The notes beneath the pieces are model-generated. The model was not told the origin of the DNA. It worked only from the letters and a program-made list of their open reading frames with translations, and ran no database searches. Positions 52,655-62,033 of a DNA stretch of 64,000 nucleotides are shown one piece after another (the first letter of the stretch is position 1; each line of letters opens with the position of its first letter). Origin of the DNA: Sporosarcina sp. Marseille-Q4063 (lineage in GTDB: Bacteria > Bacillota > Bacilli > Bacillales_A > Planococcaceae); contig NZ_CP070502.1 of the NCBI RefSeq assembly GCF_018309085.1, positions 1 through 64,000 on the forward strand, given 5' to 3'. The translations under genes and the position numbers were made by a program.

Positions 52655-53557
52655 ATGGAAAGTACACAATTTGCCCTTGAAGATTATTTACATTTTTTGA
52701 AGATTGAACGACAATTAGCTGCTAATACAATTACTTCTTATCGGAGAGATCTGACAGACTATATCGAGTTCATTGCAAACTCAAAAGTAGAGTCTATTGA
52801 TGCAGTTGCTAGACAAAATATTATTTCCTATTTGCAAGTAATGAATGATGAAGGTAAGTCCGCTAGAACTGTTTCAAGACATATTTCATCTATTCGTTCG
52901 TTCCATCAGTTTTTGTTGCGAGAAAAAATAACAACAAATGATCCAACGGTGCACATAGAACTTCCGAAAATTGAACAAAAACTGCCACGAGTTTTATCAT
53001 TAGATGAAGTTGGACAGTTAATCGATGCGCCGGATCAATCGAAACCTCAAGGCGTAAGAGATGTCGCGCTACTTGAAGTGTTATATGGAACTGGAATGCG
53101 CGTTAGCGAACTTATTAACCTTGACCTTGATAATATTCATTTAACGATGGGTTTTGTCCGTGTTTTTGGGAAGGGTGATAAAGAAAGAATTATTCCACTA
53201 GGAAATAAAGCGATTCAGGCTTGCACAAGCTATGTTAATGAGGCGCGACCAAAATTTATAGAAAAACTAAAGGGCCCTCAGGATGCATTGTTTGTCAACA
53301 TGCGCGGCGGCAGATTGACAAGACAAGGTTGTTGGAAGCTATTAAAGGCTCATGCGCTGAGTGTTAACATTCAAAAGAAAATGACGCCGCATATTTTAAG
53401 ACATTCATTTGCTACGCATTTAATTGAAAACGGCGCTGATTTACGTGCGGTTCAAGAAATGCTTGGGCATGCAGATATTTCAACAACACAGATTTATACG
53501 CATGTTAGCCGAACCCGATTAAAAGAAGTATATGTAAAGTTTCATCCGCGAGCGTGA
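52655..53557 (+). CDS. xerD: Site-specific tyrosine recombinase XerD
   Basis: A 300-residue tyrosine recombinase. The catalytic residues are seen in GTGMRVSELINL (Arg), a central lysine, HILRHSFATHLIENG (His-x-x-Arg), GHADISTTQIYTH (His and nucleophile Tyr). It resolves chromosome dimers at dif. The N-terminal SAM-like domain is complete. AAGGGGG precedes ATG 52655. Confidence 0.93.
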   Translation: MESTQFALEDYLHFLKIERQLAANTITSYRRDLTDYIEFIANSKVESIDAVARQNIISYLQVMNDEGKSARTVSRHISSIRSFHQFLLREKITTNDPTVHIELPKIEQKLPRVLSLDEVGQLIDAPDQSKPQGVRDVALLEVLYGTGMRVSELINLDLDNIHLTMGFVRVFGKGDKERIIPLGNKAIQACTSYVNEARPKFIEKLKGPQDALFVNMRGGRLTRQGCWKLLKAHALSVNIQKKMTPHILRHSFATHLIENGADLRAVQEMLGHADISTTQIYTHVSRTRLKEVYVKFHPRA

Positions 53558-53576
53558 AAATTAGGAGGAATCCCTG

Positions 53577-54773
53577 GTGAAAAAAGAAAAGTTTAAACGA
53601 ATCCATGTATTGGTACTTGATTCTGTCGGAATTGGAGAAGCGCCCGATGCTGAACTATTCGGAGACGCGGGATCTGATACCCTTGGTCATATTGCGGAAG
53701 CGATGAATGGGTTAAATATGCCGAATATGGCGAAGTTGGGTCTGTCAAATATCCGGGAGATTAAAGGCGTGCCAGTAGCAAAAGAACCATTGGCGATGTA
53801 TGGAAAAATGCAGGAAGCATCTGTTGGTAAAGATACAATGACTGGACATTGGGAGATAATGGGGCTCAACATTGATAAACCATTTAAAGTGTATCCCAAC
53901 GGATTTCCATCAGAACTTATTGCTGAACTTGAAAAACGAGTTGGACGAAAAGTAATTGGCAATAAGCCTGCAAGTGGTACGGGAATTATTGATGAACTTG
54001 GTAAAGAGCATATGGAAACAGGTGCAATTATCGTTTATACATCCGCAGATCCTGTTCTTCAAATCGCTGCACATGAAGAGATTATTCCCATTGAAGAACA
54101 GTATGAAATTTGTGAAATCGCACGTGAACTCACATTATCACCTGAATATTTAGTCGGTCGCGTTATCGCGCGTCCGTTTATCGGAGAACCGGGTAATTTC
54201 ACTCGGACAACGAACAGACATGATTATGCGCTAAAGCCTTTTCATCGAACAGTGATGAATGAACTTGAAGATGCGAATTTAGATGTGATTGCGATTGGTA
54301 AAATTTCAGATATTTTTAATGATGAAGGAATTACAGATTCCGTGCGGACAATTAGTAATATGGACGGTGTCGATAAGCTGCTAGAAGTAATGGAAAGGGA
54401 TTTTCATGGCATCAGCTTTACAAATCTTGTCGATTTTGACGCGTTATTTGGCCATCGCCGTGACCCAATTGGATATGGTCAAGCACTTCAAGAGTTTGAT
54501 GCAAGGTTAGTGGAGATAATGAATTTATTACGTGAAGATGATTTATTAATCATCACGGCAGATCATGGTAATGATCCTGTTTTTGAAGGTACTGACCATA
54601 CTCGAGAATACGTTCCATTGCTTATTTATTCGCCATCGTTTAAAAAAGGCGGTCCAATGCCAATCAATGAAACATTCTCGGATATAGGCGCAACAATTGC
54701 AGATAACTTTAAGGTGAAATTACCTGAGTATGGAAAAAGTTTTCTATCATTACTTGAGAAAAAGGTGAATTAA
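53577..54773 (+). CDS. deoB: Phosphopentomutase
   Basis: A 398-residue alkaline-phosphatase-superfamily enzyme. Metal-binding segments are [13 protein letters not shown] (first Asp), the phosphorylated Thr in [10 protein letters not shown], and HGND and TDHTREYVP near the C-terminus. It interconverts ribose-1- and ribose-5-phosphate. GTG 53577 follows TAGGAGGA. It forms an operon with the nucleoside phosphorylase. Confidence 0.94.
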   Translation: MKKEKFKRIHVLVLDSVGIGEAPDAELFGDAGSDTLGHIAEAMNGLNMPNMAKLGLSNIREIKGVPVAKEPLAMYGKMQEASVGKDTMTGHWEIMGLNIDKPFKVYPNGFPSELIAELEKRVGRKVIGNKPASGTGIIDELGKEHMETGAIIVYTSADPVLQIAAHEEIIPIEEQYEICEIARELTLSPEYLVGRVIARPFIGEPGNFTRTTNRHDYALKPFHRTVMNELEDANLDVIAIGKISDIFNDEGITDSVRTISNMDGVDKLLEVMERDFHGISFTNLVDFDALFGHRRDPIGYGQALQEFDARLVEIMNLLREDDLLIITADHGNDPVFEGTDHTREYVPLLIYSPSFKKGGPMPINETFSDIGATIADNFKVKLPEYGKSFLSLLEKKVN

Positions 54774-54775
54774 CG

Positions 54776-56080
54776 ATGAGAATGGTTGATCTTATTAAGA
54801 AAAAGCGAAATGGTGATTCTTTATCAAAAGAGGAGATTATTTTCTTTATTAACGGCTATACAACTGACGCTATTCCCGATTATCAAGCAAGTGCCTTGCT
54901 GATGGCAATTTACTTTAAAGGTATGACTGCAGAAGAACAAGCCGATTTAACAATGGCCATTGTCGAGTCAGGTGCCCAGATCGATTTATCGTCCATCGAG
55001 GGTGTAAAAGTCGATAAGCACTCGACTGGCGGAGTCGGAGATACGACATCTCTGATTCTTGTCCCGTTGGTGGCTGCTTGCGGTGTTCCTGTTGCGAAGA
55101 TGAGCGGTAGGGGACTTGGACATACGGGGGGGACTCTGGACAAGTTAGAAGCGATTGAGGGGTTTCATATTGAGCTGACAAGTGAAGAGTTTGTCAATCA
55201 AGTAAATGAGTTGAAACTTGCGATAATTGGTCAAAGTAAAAACTTGACGCCTGCTGACCAGAAAATTTACTCCTTACGAGATGTAACAGCAACGGTTGAT
55301 AGCATACCGCTAATCGCAAGTTCAATTATGAGTAAAAAAATTGCAGCTGGAGCCGATGCAATTGTTCTCGATGTAAAAACGGGCGATGGAGCTTTTATGA
55401 AATCCAAGGAAGATGCATTGAAGTTAGCTAAATCCATGGTGGAGATTGGCAATCACGTAGGGCGAAAAACGATGGCAATTATATCTGATATGAGCCAGCC
55501 ACTTGGAAATGCTATTGGGAATTCTCTTGAGGTGATTGAAGCAATCGATACGTTAAAAGGTATAGGACCAAAGGATTTAACAGAACTTTGCCTTGTCCTA
55601 GGCAGTCAAATGCTTGTCGTAGGCGAAAAAGCAGAGACGTTGGAAGAGGGACGTGGCATGCTAGAGCAGGTGATAAATGACGGAACGGCACTCGAATTAT
55701 TCGGTACGCTTATTGAAGCACAAGGAGGCAACCGTGCAATCATTCATGACACTGCGCTTCTTCCGACAGCGAAGTATAAAATCGAAGTACAAGCTGCGCG
55801 GTCAGGTTATATTACCGAGATGGGCGCAAATGACATCGGCGTCGCGGCGATGTTGCTAGGTGCCGGACGCGCGGATAAAAATGATGTCATTGATTTATCC
55901 GTTGGTATCGTCCTGAAAAAGAAAATAGGTGATTCTGTTCAAAAAGGCGACGTACTCGCCGTCATTCATTCGAATACTGAAGCGGTTCAGCAATCGGAAT
56001 CACTCCTTCAAGAACATATAATCATTGGCGATGAAGCTGTTTTACCGCCGCAACTTATTGGTGAAGTCATTCATGAATAA
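54776..56080 (+). CDS. pdp: Pyrimidine-nucleoside phosphorylase
   Basis: A 434-residue phosphorylase: the signature [21 protein letters not shown] and [20 protein letters not shown] are complete, followed by the lipoyl-like C-terminal domain. It splits uridine or thymidine to base plus (deoxy)ribose-1-phosphate, which deoB isomerises. B. subtilis keeps pdp elsewhere and has pupG (punA) here, so this locus has a different phosphorylase. It starts 2 bp after deoB. Confidence 0.93.
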   Translation: MRMVDLIKKKRNGDSLSKEEIIFFINGYTTDAIPDYQASALLMAIYFKGMTAEEQADLTMAIVESGAQIDLSSIEGVKVDKHSTGGVGDTTSLILVPLVAACGVPVAKMSGRGLGHTGGTLDKLEAIEGFHIELTSEEFVNQVNELKLAIIGQSKNLTPADQKIYSLRDVTATVDSIPLIASSIMSKKIAAGADAIVLDVKTGDGAFMKSKEDALKLAKSMVEIGNHVGRKTMAIISDMSQPLGNAIGNSLEVIEAIDTLKGIGPKDLTELCLVLGSQMLVVGEKAETLEEGRGMLEQVINDGTALELFGTLIEAQGGNRAIIHDTALLPTAKYKIEVQAARSGYITEMGANDIGVAAMLLGAGRADKNDVIDLSVGIVLKKKIGDSVQKGDVLAVIHSNTEAVQQSESLLQEHIIIGDEAVLPPQLIGEVIHE

Positions 56081-56095
56081 TCGATAAAGAAATCA

Positions 56096-56147
56096 AAAGC
56101 TATCTTTTTTAACCGAGTTAAATCGGTTAAAAGGATAGCTTTTTTTA
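56096..56147 (+). terminator. Intrinsic terminator after pdp
   Basis: A long, slightly interrupted stem, AAAAGCTATC...TTTTAACCGA with TCGGTTAAAA...GATAGCTTTT, and a seven-T tail. Confidence 0.85.
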
Positions 56148-56251
56148 ATTCTATGTGTAAATCAATTCGAAGCGGTCAATACTTCTATGGAAAGCGGATT
56201 AATGTCGAAATGTAAGAAGTTTTACCGGTTAATGACTAGTTTTGCTAGGTC

Positions 56252-56279
56252 AAAGGATTCCCCTTCAGTAATGTGGAAT
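56252..56279 (+). promoter_or_regulatory. Sigma-H-type promoter of the spoIIA operon
   Basis: AAAGGATTC (56252-56260) and GTGGAAT (56273-56279), 12-bp spacer, match the sigma-H consensus RnAGGAwWW and RnnGAAT except for one -35 position. In B. subtilis spoIIA is transcribed by sigma-H with Spo0A. Confidence 0.7.
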
Positions 56280-56305
56280 TAAAACGCATGAAGGAGGGAT
56301 TTTCT

Positions 56306-56659
56306 ATGGCGAAAATCGAGATTATTGATAACGGGATTTTAATAGCAACTCTGAGAGGTGAACTAGACAATCATAAGGCAAATCAAATCCGTTCAGATAT
56401 TTCAGCATCTATCTTTACGGGGCAAGTACGTGCAGTTATTTGGGATTTAGAAGGGCTTGGATTTATGGATAGCGCGGGGATTGGACTGATACTTGGGAGA
56501 ATGCGTGACTTATCACCCGTTGGCGGGGAGACTCTTATTCTAAATCCATCTGCGACTATGAATAAAATTTTCGGCTTTTCAGGACTCGGTGAAAATATTA
56601 GATATTGTACGATCGAAGAAGCGATCGGGGAGATTGGAGGGGTTGTACATGAACAATGA
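56306..56659 (+). CDS. spoIIAA: Anti-sigma F factor antagonist SpoIIAA
   Basis: A 117-residue STAS-domain protein. The phosphorylatable serine S56 is in GFMDSAGIGLI. Unphosphorylated, it binds SpoIIAB and frees sigma-F in the forespore. ATG 56306 follows GAAGGAGGG; a longer in-frame start at 56273 overlaps the sigma-H -10. It overlaps spoIIAB by 11 bases. Confidence 0.94.
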   Translation: MAKIEIIDNGILIATLRGELDNHKANQIRSDISASIFTGQVRAVIWDLEGLGFMDSAGIGLILGRMRDLSPVGGETLILNPSATMNKIFGFSGLGENIRYCTIEEAIGEIGGVVHEQ

Positions 56660-57095
56660 AATGACTTTATCTTTTGTTGCTATCGAAGAAAATGAGGCAT
56701 TAGCGAGAATGGCGATGACATGTTTTATTACCCCGCTAGATCCGACAATCGAAGAAATTTCAGAATTTAAAACGATTGTTTCGGAAGCGGTGACAAATGC
56801 AATACTGCACGGATACGAAAATGATGGGAAAAGTCTAGTTAAAATCCATGCCAAAATTGATGACCAAACAGTATCGATGACCGTGAGTGATGAAGGGGCT
56901 GGAATTGATGATTTAGCCCGCGCTATGGAACCGATGTATACAAGTAAACCGCATATGGAACGTTCAGGAATGGGTTTTACCATTATGGAAAGTTTTTCGG
57001 ATAGCTTGTCCGTCGAATCGGTAATTGGCTCAGGTACAGTAGTCAAATTCGAGAAAAGATTTTCTCCGATTACGGAAACGAGCAGAATGAGGTGA
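56649..57095 (+). CDS. spoIIAB: Anti-sigma F factor SpoIIAB
   Basis: A 148-residue GHKL-type serine kinase and anti-sigma factor. The N box EAVTNAILHGYE, the G1 box SDEGAGIDD and the GMGFTIME G2 box are present. It holds sigma-F inactive and phosphorylates SpoIIAA. ATG 56649 follows GGAGGGG inside the end of spoIIAA. Confidence 0.94.
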   Translation: MNNEMTLSFVAIEENEALARMAMTCFITPLDPTIEEISEFKTIVSEAVTNAILHGYENDGKSLVKIHAKIDDQTVSMTVSDEGAGIDDLARAMEPMYTSKPHMERSGMGFTIMESFSDSLSVESVIGSGTVVKFEKRFSPITETSRMR

Positions 57096-57098
57096 CGT

Positions 57099-57878
57099 AT
57101 GGACGCATCCGTTGAGAAAAAGCATGCTTTATTGTCCCAGGAGAAGATGAGAGAACTTATCAAAGTTTCGCAGGAAGGCGATAAAGAGGCGCGGAAGTTG
57201 ATGGTCGAAGGTAATACGCGTCTCGTTTGGTCTATTGTTCAACGTTTTGCTTCTCGAGGCGCGGATCCGGAAGACTTATTTCAAATCGGCTGCATCGGCC
57301 TGATGAAGTCGATTGATAAATTCGACCTATCCTATGAAGTTAAGTTTTCCACTTATGCAGTCCCGATGATTGTTGGGGAAATCCAACGTTTTTTAAGAGA
57401 TGACGGCATGGTAAAGGTCAGTCGGTCAATTCGTGAACTAAGTTTCAAGATTCGTCATGCAACAGACGATTATGTGAAAAAGAGCGGAAGGTACCCGACA
57501 CTAGCTGAAGTAGCCGAAATATTAGAGGTTAAATTAGATGATGTCATACTGGCTTCAGATGCGCTCAGAGACCCTGCATCGTTACATGAACAACTATATG
57601 AAAATGAAGGCGACAGTTTAACATTAATGGACCAACTAAGAGATGACCGTTCAGAAAGAGTATTTGATCACATACCTTTGCGCGATGTCATTTCAAAATT
57701 AAATAAAAGAGACCAAACCATCATTTACATGCGCTATTACTTGGATTGCACACAAAGCGATATTGCCGAACGAATAGGTATATCGCAGGTTCAAGTGTCA
57801 AGACTAGAAAAGAAAATATTAGCCCAATTAAAGTCATGGATGGGGGCTAATCTAGAGGAAAGTACGGTAAAAAAGTGA
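57099..57878 (+). CDS. sigF: RNA polymerase sporulation sigma factor SigF
   Basis: A 259-residue sigma-70 family protein with region 2 (DPEDLFQIGCIGLMKSIDKFD), region 3, and the region 4 helix-turn-helix QSDIAERIGISQVQVSRLEK. It is the first forespore-specific sigma factor. It follows spoIIAB by 3 bp in the conserved tricistronic operon. Confidence 0.95.
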   Translation: MDASVEKKHALLSQEKMRELIKVSQEGDKEARKLMVEGNTRLVWSIVQRFASRGADPEDLFQIGCIGLMKSIDKFDLSYEVKFSTYAVPMIVGEIQRFLRDDGMVKVSRSIRELSFKIRHATDDYVKKSGRYPTLAEVAEILEVKLDDVILASDALRDPASLHEQLYENEGDSLTLMDQLRDDRSERVFDHIPLRDVISKLNKRDQTIIYMRYYLDCTQSDIAERIGISQVQVSRLEKKILAQLKSWMGANLEESTVKK

Positions 57879-57893
57879 GGACGGATTAGTGTA

Positions 57894-59342
57894 ATGGAAA
57901 AACTCTTCAAATCGATGAAAGACGGAGAAGACTGGTTTAATAAATGTTTCGGCAAAGATGAAACATTTGATGCAATGGCCCGGTCGATTCATCTTTGGGA
58001 TATGCCTGCATTACTTCTGTATATTAACGGTCTCGTTGACGGGGATAGCTTGTTATCGCTGTTAACAGAAATGCAAGGTAAAGACGGATGGGACGGGGAA
58101 ATTAGAGACGACAGCGAACGTTTTTTAACATTTTTTCCGTATCATTCCGTCGAAGCGGTAAAAGATCAAGACGATATGTTAACGTCTATCCTAAGCGGAC
58201 AAGCCGCATTCATTACGCCAAGTGGCTATGCGTTCGTAATTGACGTTAGGTCTTACCCTGGCAGGCAGCCTGAGGAGCCGGATACTGAAAAAGTAATTCG
58301 CGGGGCTAGAGACGGGTTTACAGAAAATATCATTACAAATACTGCGCTTGTTCGTAGACGGCTTCGTACGGAAGATTTACGGTTCCAAATGCATCGAACA
58401 ACCGTAAACGGAAAAACAGACGTCGCAATTGCGTTTATTCAAGGGGCGGCAAGTGAAGAGCATCTCGCTTATATACGGGAGCGCTTAGATAAAATAGTTC
58501 ATGATGGTCTTACGATGACCGACAAATCGCTTGAAGAGTTTCTGTTTAAACAGAGATTTCATCCGATGCCATTTGTTCGTTTTACCGAACGTCCGGATAT
58601 ATGCGCAGCACACTTATTGGAAGGACATATTGCCATCATGGTCGATACGTCACCGTCGGTTATACTCGTCCCGGTTTCGTTGTTCCATCATCTTCAGCAT
58701 GCAGAAGAATATAGGCAAGCTCCGTTAATTGGTACTTTCGTGAGACTTATTCGTTTTGTAGGAGCTGGATTGAGCTTAGTTCTTTTGCCATTTTGGTATT
58801 TGCTTGCGACAAAACAGCATTACCTTCCAGATTATTTAAGTTATATCGGTCCGAATGATATTGGAGAAATACCTCTGCTAATTCAAATATTAATGGCGGA
58901 TATTGGAATTGAAGTGCTTCGCATGGCGGCCATTCATACGCCAACGCCGATGTCTACTGCAATGGGGTTAGTTGCAGCAATCGTCATTGGTCAAGTCGCA
59001 ATCGATGTCGGGTTATTTACACCGGAAGTTGTTCTGTATGTAGCCGTAAGTGCTATTTTCACGTTTGCAATTCCTTCATTTGAATTAAGCATTACAACGA
59101 AAGTTTTTAGGATATGCATACTTTTGTCAACGGCAATATTAGGCGCACCTGGCTTTTTCATGTCAGTTGCGGTATTGTTTTATTATTTATGTTCACTGAA
59201 GCCAATGGGTGTGCCGTATTTATGGCCGGCTGTTCCATTCTTCCCGCGTGCAATGATGCGAGTCCTTATCAGGTTTCCAATGACTGCCGATGCCCCGCGT
59301 CCATACATTACAGATGCCCCGGAAAGGGATCGTATTAAATAG
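57894..59342 (+). CDS. spoVAF: Spore germination protein SpoVAF (GerA family)
   Basis: A 482-residue protein of the GerA/SpoVAF family: an N-terminal soluble domain of about 280 residues (ARSIHLWDMPALLLYINGLVDG start, the GFTENIITNTALVRRRLRTEDL segment) and a C-terminal half with about five membrane helices and the conserved VPYLWPAVPFFPRAM. It helps spore germination, with dipicolinate release. In B. subtilis it ends the spoVAA-AF operon behind sigF; here only AF is present between sigF and lysA. Whether the other spoVA genes are elsewhere cannot be told. Confidence 0.9.
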   Translation: MEKLFKSMKDGEDWFNKCFGKDETFDAMARSIHLWDMPALLLYINGLVDGDSLLSLLTEMQGKDGWDGEIRDDSERFLTFFPYHSVEAVKDQDDMLTSILSGQAAFITPSGYAFVIDVRSYPGRQPEEPDTEKVIRGARDGFTENIITNTALVRRRLRTEDLRFQMHRTTVNGKTDVAIAFIQGAASEEHLAYIRERLDKIVHDGLTMTDKSLEEFLFKQRFHPMPFVRFTERPDICAAHLLEGHIAIMVDTSPSVILVPVSLFHHLQHAEEYRQAPLIGTFVRLIRFVGAGLSLVLLPFWYLLATKQHYLPDYLSYIGPNDIGEIPLLIQILMADIGIEVLRMAAIHTPTPMSTAMGLVAAIVIGQVAIDVGLFTPEVVLYVAVSAIFTFAIPSFELSITTKVFRICILLSTAILGAPGFFMSVAVLFYYLCSLKPMGVPYLWPAVPFFPRAMMRVLIRFPMTADAPRPYITDAPERDRIK

Positions 59343-59346
59343 AACT

Positions 59347-59376
59347 TTGCAACTCCTCCACTGTCTATGATAAAAT
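59347..59376 (+). promoter_or_regulatory. Promoter of lysA
   Basis: TTGCAA (59347-59352) and TAAAAT (59371-59376), 18-bp spacer, with TGA directly before the -10 making an extended -10. Confidence 0.55.
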
Positions 59377-59412
59377 TTAAGATAGTAAATTTTAGAAGGA
59401 GGAAAAGCCTCT

Positions 59413-60741
59413 ATGCATCTATATGGAACTCAATCAATTAATGACCGTGGTCATTTGGCGATTGGGGGCGTCGATACAGTCAATCTTGCTAATACGTACG
59501 GTACGCCTTTAATTGTTTATGATATAAATTTGTTCCGGGAACGGGCTAGGGCCTTCAAAAAAACATTTCAGGCTGCTGGGATAAATGCGCAAGTTGCTTA
59601 TGCAAGCAAGGCATTTTCATCAATAGCTATATATGAAGTTGCAAAACAAGAAGGCCTATCGCTCGATGTCGTCTCAGGAGGAGAGTTATACACTGCTGTT
59701 CAAGCGGATTTTCCAAGAGAGAAAATACATTTTCATGGGAATAACAAAAGTTATAGCGAGATTGAATATGCCTTCGATGAAAAAATTGGTTGTATCGTCG
59801 TTGACAACTTTTTGGAAGTTTCAATCATCAAGGAAATTGCTGAATCGAGAAACCAGGAAATGGATGTCCTTATTCGCGTAACGCCGGGTATCGAAGCCCA
59901 TACGCATGATTATATTACGACGGGGCAAGAAGATTCTAAGTTTGGTTTTGATTTGAAAAATGGACAAGCTGATGAAGCTTTTCGTCAATTGTATAATCAT
60001 TCTTATATCACAGTTCTAGGAATGCATTGCCATATTGGTTCGCAGATTTTTGAAACGAACGCTTTTCGTGTCGCCGCAGAAACATTAATCGATAAAATGA
60101 TTTATTGGCGTGATAATGATAATTTTATTTGCCGTGTTCTAAATTTAGGTGGCGGTTTCGGGATTCGCTACACGGAAAAAGATCATCCCTTAAGCCCATC
60201 CGAGTATGTCGAGGAAATGGCAAACGTCGTATTATCGATGACGCGTATATTCAATTATCCAATTCCTGAGATATGGATTGAGCCGGGAAGATCACTTGTC
60301 GGCGATGCCGGAACGACTTTATATACGGTTGGAAGCACTAAAGAAATTCCGGGAGTTCGCAAATATGTTGCAGTTGACGGCGGGATGTCAGATAATATAA
60401 GACCTGCTCTATACGGGGCGGAATACACGGCGGTGTCCGCAAATCGAATGACTGAACCACATACCGCGGAAGTGACAATCGCGGGGAAATGTTGTGAATC
60501 AGGCGATAAATTAATTGAAAAGGCCACCATTGCTTCTGCAATAGAAGGAGATATTATTGCAACTTTTTGTACAGGGGCGTACAGTTACTCCATGTCGAGC
60601 AATTATAATCGATTACCAAGACCGGCTATTGTGTTTGTCGAAAATGGAGAAGAGCAACTGGTTGTAAGACGAGAAACTTATGAAGATATTGTAAGACTCG
60701 ATCTACCCTTACAAAAAGTAAAGCGAGGGGGGGAAATATGA
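59413..60741 (+). CDS. lysA: Diaminopimelate decarboxylase
   Basis: A 442-residue fold-III PLP enzyme. PLP-lysine motif YASKAFSS (about 55-62), HFHGNNKS, HCHIGSQI, the GGGFGIRY phosphate loop and CESGDKL with the catalytic cysteine are all present. It makes L-lysine from meso-diaminopimelate, and in spore formers supports dipicolinate and cortex precursors. AGAAGGAGG precedes ATG 59413. A 34-residue gene overlaps its stop. Confidence 0.95.
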   Translation: MHLYGTQSINDRGHLAIGGVDTVNLANTYGTPLIVYDINLFRERARAFKKTFQAAGINAQVAYASKAFSSIAIYEVAKQEGLSLDVVSGGELYTAVQADFPREKIHFHGNNKSYSEIEYAFDEKIGCIVVDNFLEVSIIKEIAESRNQEMDVLIRVTPGIEAHTHDYITTGQEDSKFGFDLKNGQADEAFRQLYNHSYITVLGMHCHIGSQIFETNAFRVAAETLIDKMIYWRDNDNFICRVLNLGGGFGIRYTEKDHPLSPSEYVEEMANVVLSMTRIFNYPIPEIWIEPGRSLVGDAGTTLYTVGSTKEIPGVRKYVAVDGGMSDNIRPALYGAEYTAVSANRMTEPHTAEVTIAGKCCESGDKLIEKATIASAIEGDIIATFCTGAYSYSMSSNYNRLPRPAIVFVENGEEQLVVRRETYEDIVRLDLPLQKVKRGGEI

Positions 60742-60842
60742 GAAGGCGTAACCTGCTTCTTTTCATAGGTATCCTCGTCGTAGCTGTTATTTGGGGAGCA
60801 TTATACTGGTTCTATATAGTACCCGTAATTGATCCGCAATAA
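60738..60842 (+). CDS. Single-pass membrane microprotein, 34 residues, coupled to lysA
   Basis: The ATG at 60738 overlaps the lysA stop (ATGA) and follows a GGGGGG site. The 34-residue product has the basic start MRRRN, one membrane helix (about 6-28) and a short acidic tail (IDPQ). An intrinsic terminator follows 13 bp later, so the gene fills the end of the lysA transcript exactly. No family is recognised. Confidence 0.6.
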   Translation: MRRRNLLLFIGILVVAVIWGALYWFYIVPVIDPQ

Positions 60843-60854
60843 CAAATAATCATC

Positions 60855-60894
60855 AAAAAAGCCCTGTCAATTTTATGTGACGGTGTCTTTTTTT
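60855..60894 (+). terminator. Terminator of the lysA operon
   Basis: An imperfect stem (GTCA/TGAC core extended by A-run/T-run pairing) and a seven-T tail. Confidence 0.65.
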
Positions 60895-60916
60895 AGAAAA
60901 GAAGGGATTCACATTG

Positions 60917-61279
60917 ATGCTTATACGTTACAAGAAAACCTATGAAAAGATTGCGATGGGCCTACTTTCATATATGCCTGGTGAACATAGTGTGAAAGCA
61001 TTACAAGAAACAATCCAAAAATATGAAACAGAAGATGATTGGCAGTTATATCTTTGGAAAAAAGGAGAAGACTTCATAGGTCTCCTTGGAATTGAAATTG
61101 ACGATGATACTTATACTTTGCATCATCTTTCTGTAAACCCGTCATTCCGAGGCGAGGGGATTGGTAAAGCGATTGTTGAGAGAATACAAGAGCAATTCCC
61201 CGATAAGGAATGTTTAAGTACAGATGAGACGGATGACTTTTTAAAAAGATTCATTTCGAAAGAAGGAGGAGCTGACTAA
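60917..61279 (+). CDS. ribT: RibT-like GNAT acetyltransferase
   Basis: A 120-residue GNAT protein beginning MLIRYKKTYEKIAMGLLSYMP, nearly identical in layout to B. subtilis RibT. It has the acetyl-CoA loop SVNPSFRGEGIGKAIVERI. B. subtilis ribT ends the riboflavin operon; the rib genes are not here. Substrate is unknown. ATG 60917 is preferred, 11 bases after GAAGGG. Confidence 0.85.
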   Translation: MLIRYKKTYEKIAMGLLSYMPGEHSVKALQETIQKYETEDDWQLYLWKKGEDFIGLLGIEIDDDTYTLHHLSVNPSFRGEGIGKAIVERIQEQFPDKECLSTDETDDFLKRFISKEGGAD

Positions 61280-61299
61280 AGTCTGCCCTCCTTTTTTTT
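61263..61299 (+). terminator. Terminator overlapping the end of ribT
   Basis: AAGGAGG (61263-61269) pairs with CCTCCTT (61287-61293) and a T-run follows. The upstream arm lies inside the ribT coding sequence. Confidence 0.6.
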
Positions 61300-61306
61300 A
61301 TCCCGT

Positions 61307-61492
61307 GTCTAGGGGGAAGGATGGAACATCCTTCCTTAGCGCCTAACCCCTCGGGTCACAAGTCACTTTGCTGTGGGTGAAGGATAAAGTTCAATCCTTC
61401 TTTGGTGGCTGAGGAGCTGCCTCCTCGCAAAGTGTCTTGTGCCTGTCGGGTCTAAGGGGAAGGATTGAATTACATCCTTCCTTGGCGCTTAC
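61307..61492. repeat. Structured repeat element with direct and inverted copies
   Basis: A unit starting GTCTAgGGGGAAGGAT recurs at 61307-61347 and 61450-61492 (about 80% identity over 41-43 bp). Between them lies a long imperfect hairpin: CACAAGTCACTTTGC (61357-61371) with GCAAAGTGTCTTGTG (61427-61441), and a perfect inner GAGGAG-ctgc-CTCCTC at 61411-61426. It resembles a dispersed repeat such as a REP or BOX element. The second unit reaches into the 3' end of the DUF309 gene. Confidence 0.65.
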
Positions 61493-61985
61493 GCTTTTCT
61501 CGTTCCTTAAGAATATCCGAACGATCTCTAAGCATATGTTTATGAATGACATCATCGCTTCCGTATGGGAGCAAATCCATTGTTGGTTTGATTTCATTGT
61601 TTAGGGCTTGGATCTTTGGGGATGTTATTTCAATTGGAAATGTTGAAAACGGCTTTTCGTTTTTAATTTGTTGATAGGCATGCGTACTATTTTTTAATAG
61701 ACTATCAATATTGATTCCTTCAGAAAATCCGGGATGGGCTTGACTGACTTTTTCAAGTCTGCTAATTGCTTTCTTTAAAGAGCGGCCGGCGCCAATTGTA
61801 TTTCCTCTACGCCAGTGATACATTGCAGTTGCTAGTAAGATATAACCGACGAGTGGATGTTCTTTTGTTCTATCAGGAAAGTCTTTCCAATACTCTTCGA
61901 GAACTTCATGGCATTCAAAAAAGTCTTGATTCTCATTGAAATAAACAATAAACTTTACAAACAATGGATTATATAATGGTTTCAT
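61470..61985 (-). CDS. DUF309 (YpuF-like) protein
   Basis: A 171-residue helical protein with the DUF309 pattern FFECHEVLEEYWKDF (about 22-36) and YHWRRGNTIGAGRSL. Function unknown. B. subtilis has ypuF just before the scpA homologue ypuG, the same place. The last residues (KRQGRM) are encoded by the repeat element, so the C-terminus may have been extended by it. Minus strand, start at 61985. Confidence 0.82.
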   Translation of the reverse strand: MKPLYNPLFVKFIVYFNENQDFFECHEVLEEYWKDFPDRTKEHPLVGYILLATAMYHWRRGNTIGAGRSLKKAISRLEKVSQAHPGFSEGINIDSLLKNSTHAYQQIKNEKPFSTFPIEITSPKIQALNNEIKPTMDLLPYGSDDVIHKHMLRDRSDILKEREKRKRQGRM

Positions 61986-62033
61986 TATTTCATTCCTTTT
62001 TTATAATATTAGTTGATTGGCAGGTGAAGCGGT

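Noticed and set aside
61391..61597. Minus-strand frame across the repeat element
   Set aside because: It overlaps the DUF309 gene in another frame and consists mostly of repeat sequence.
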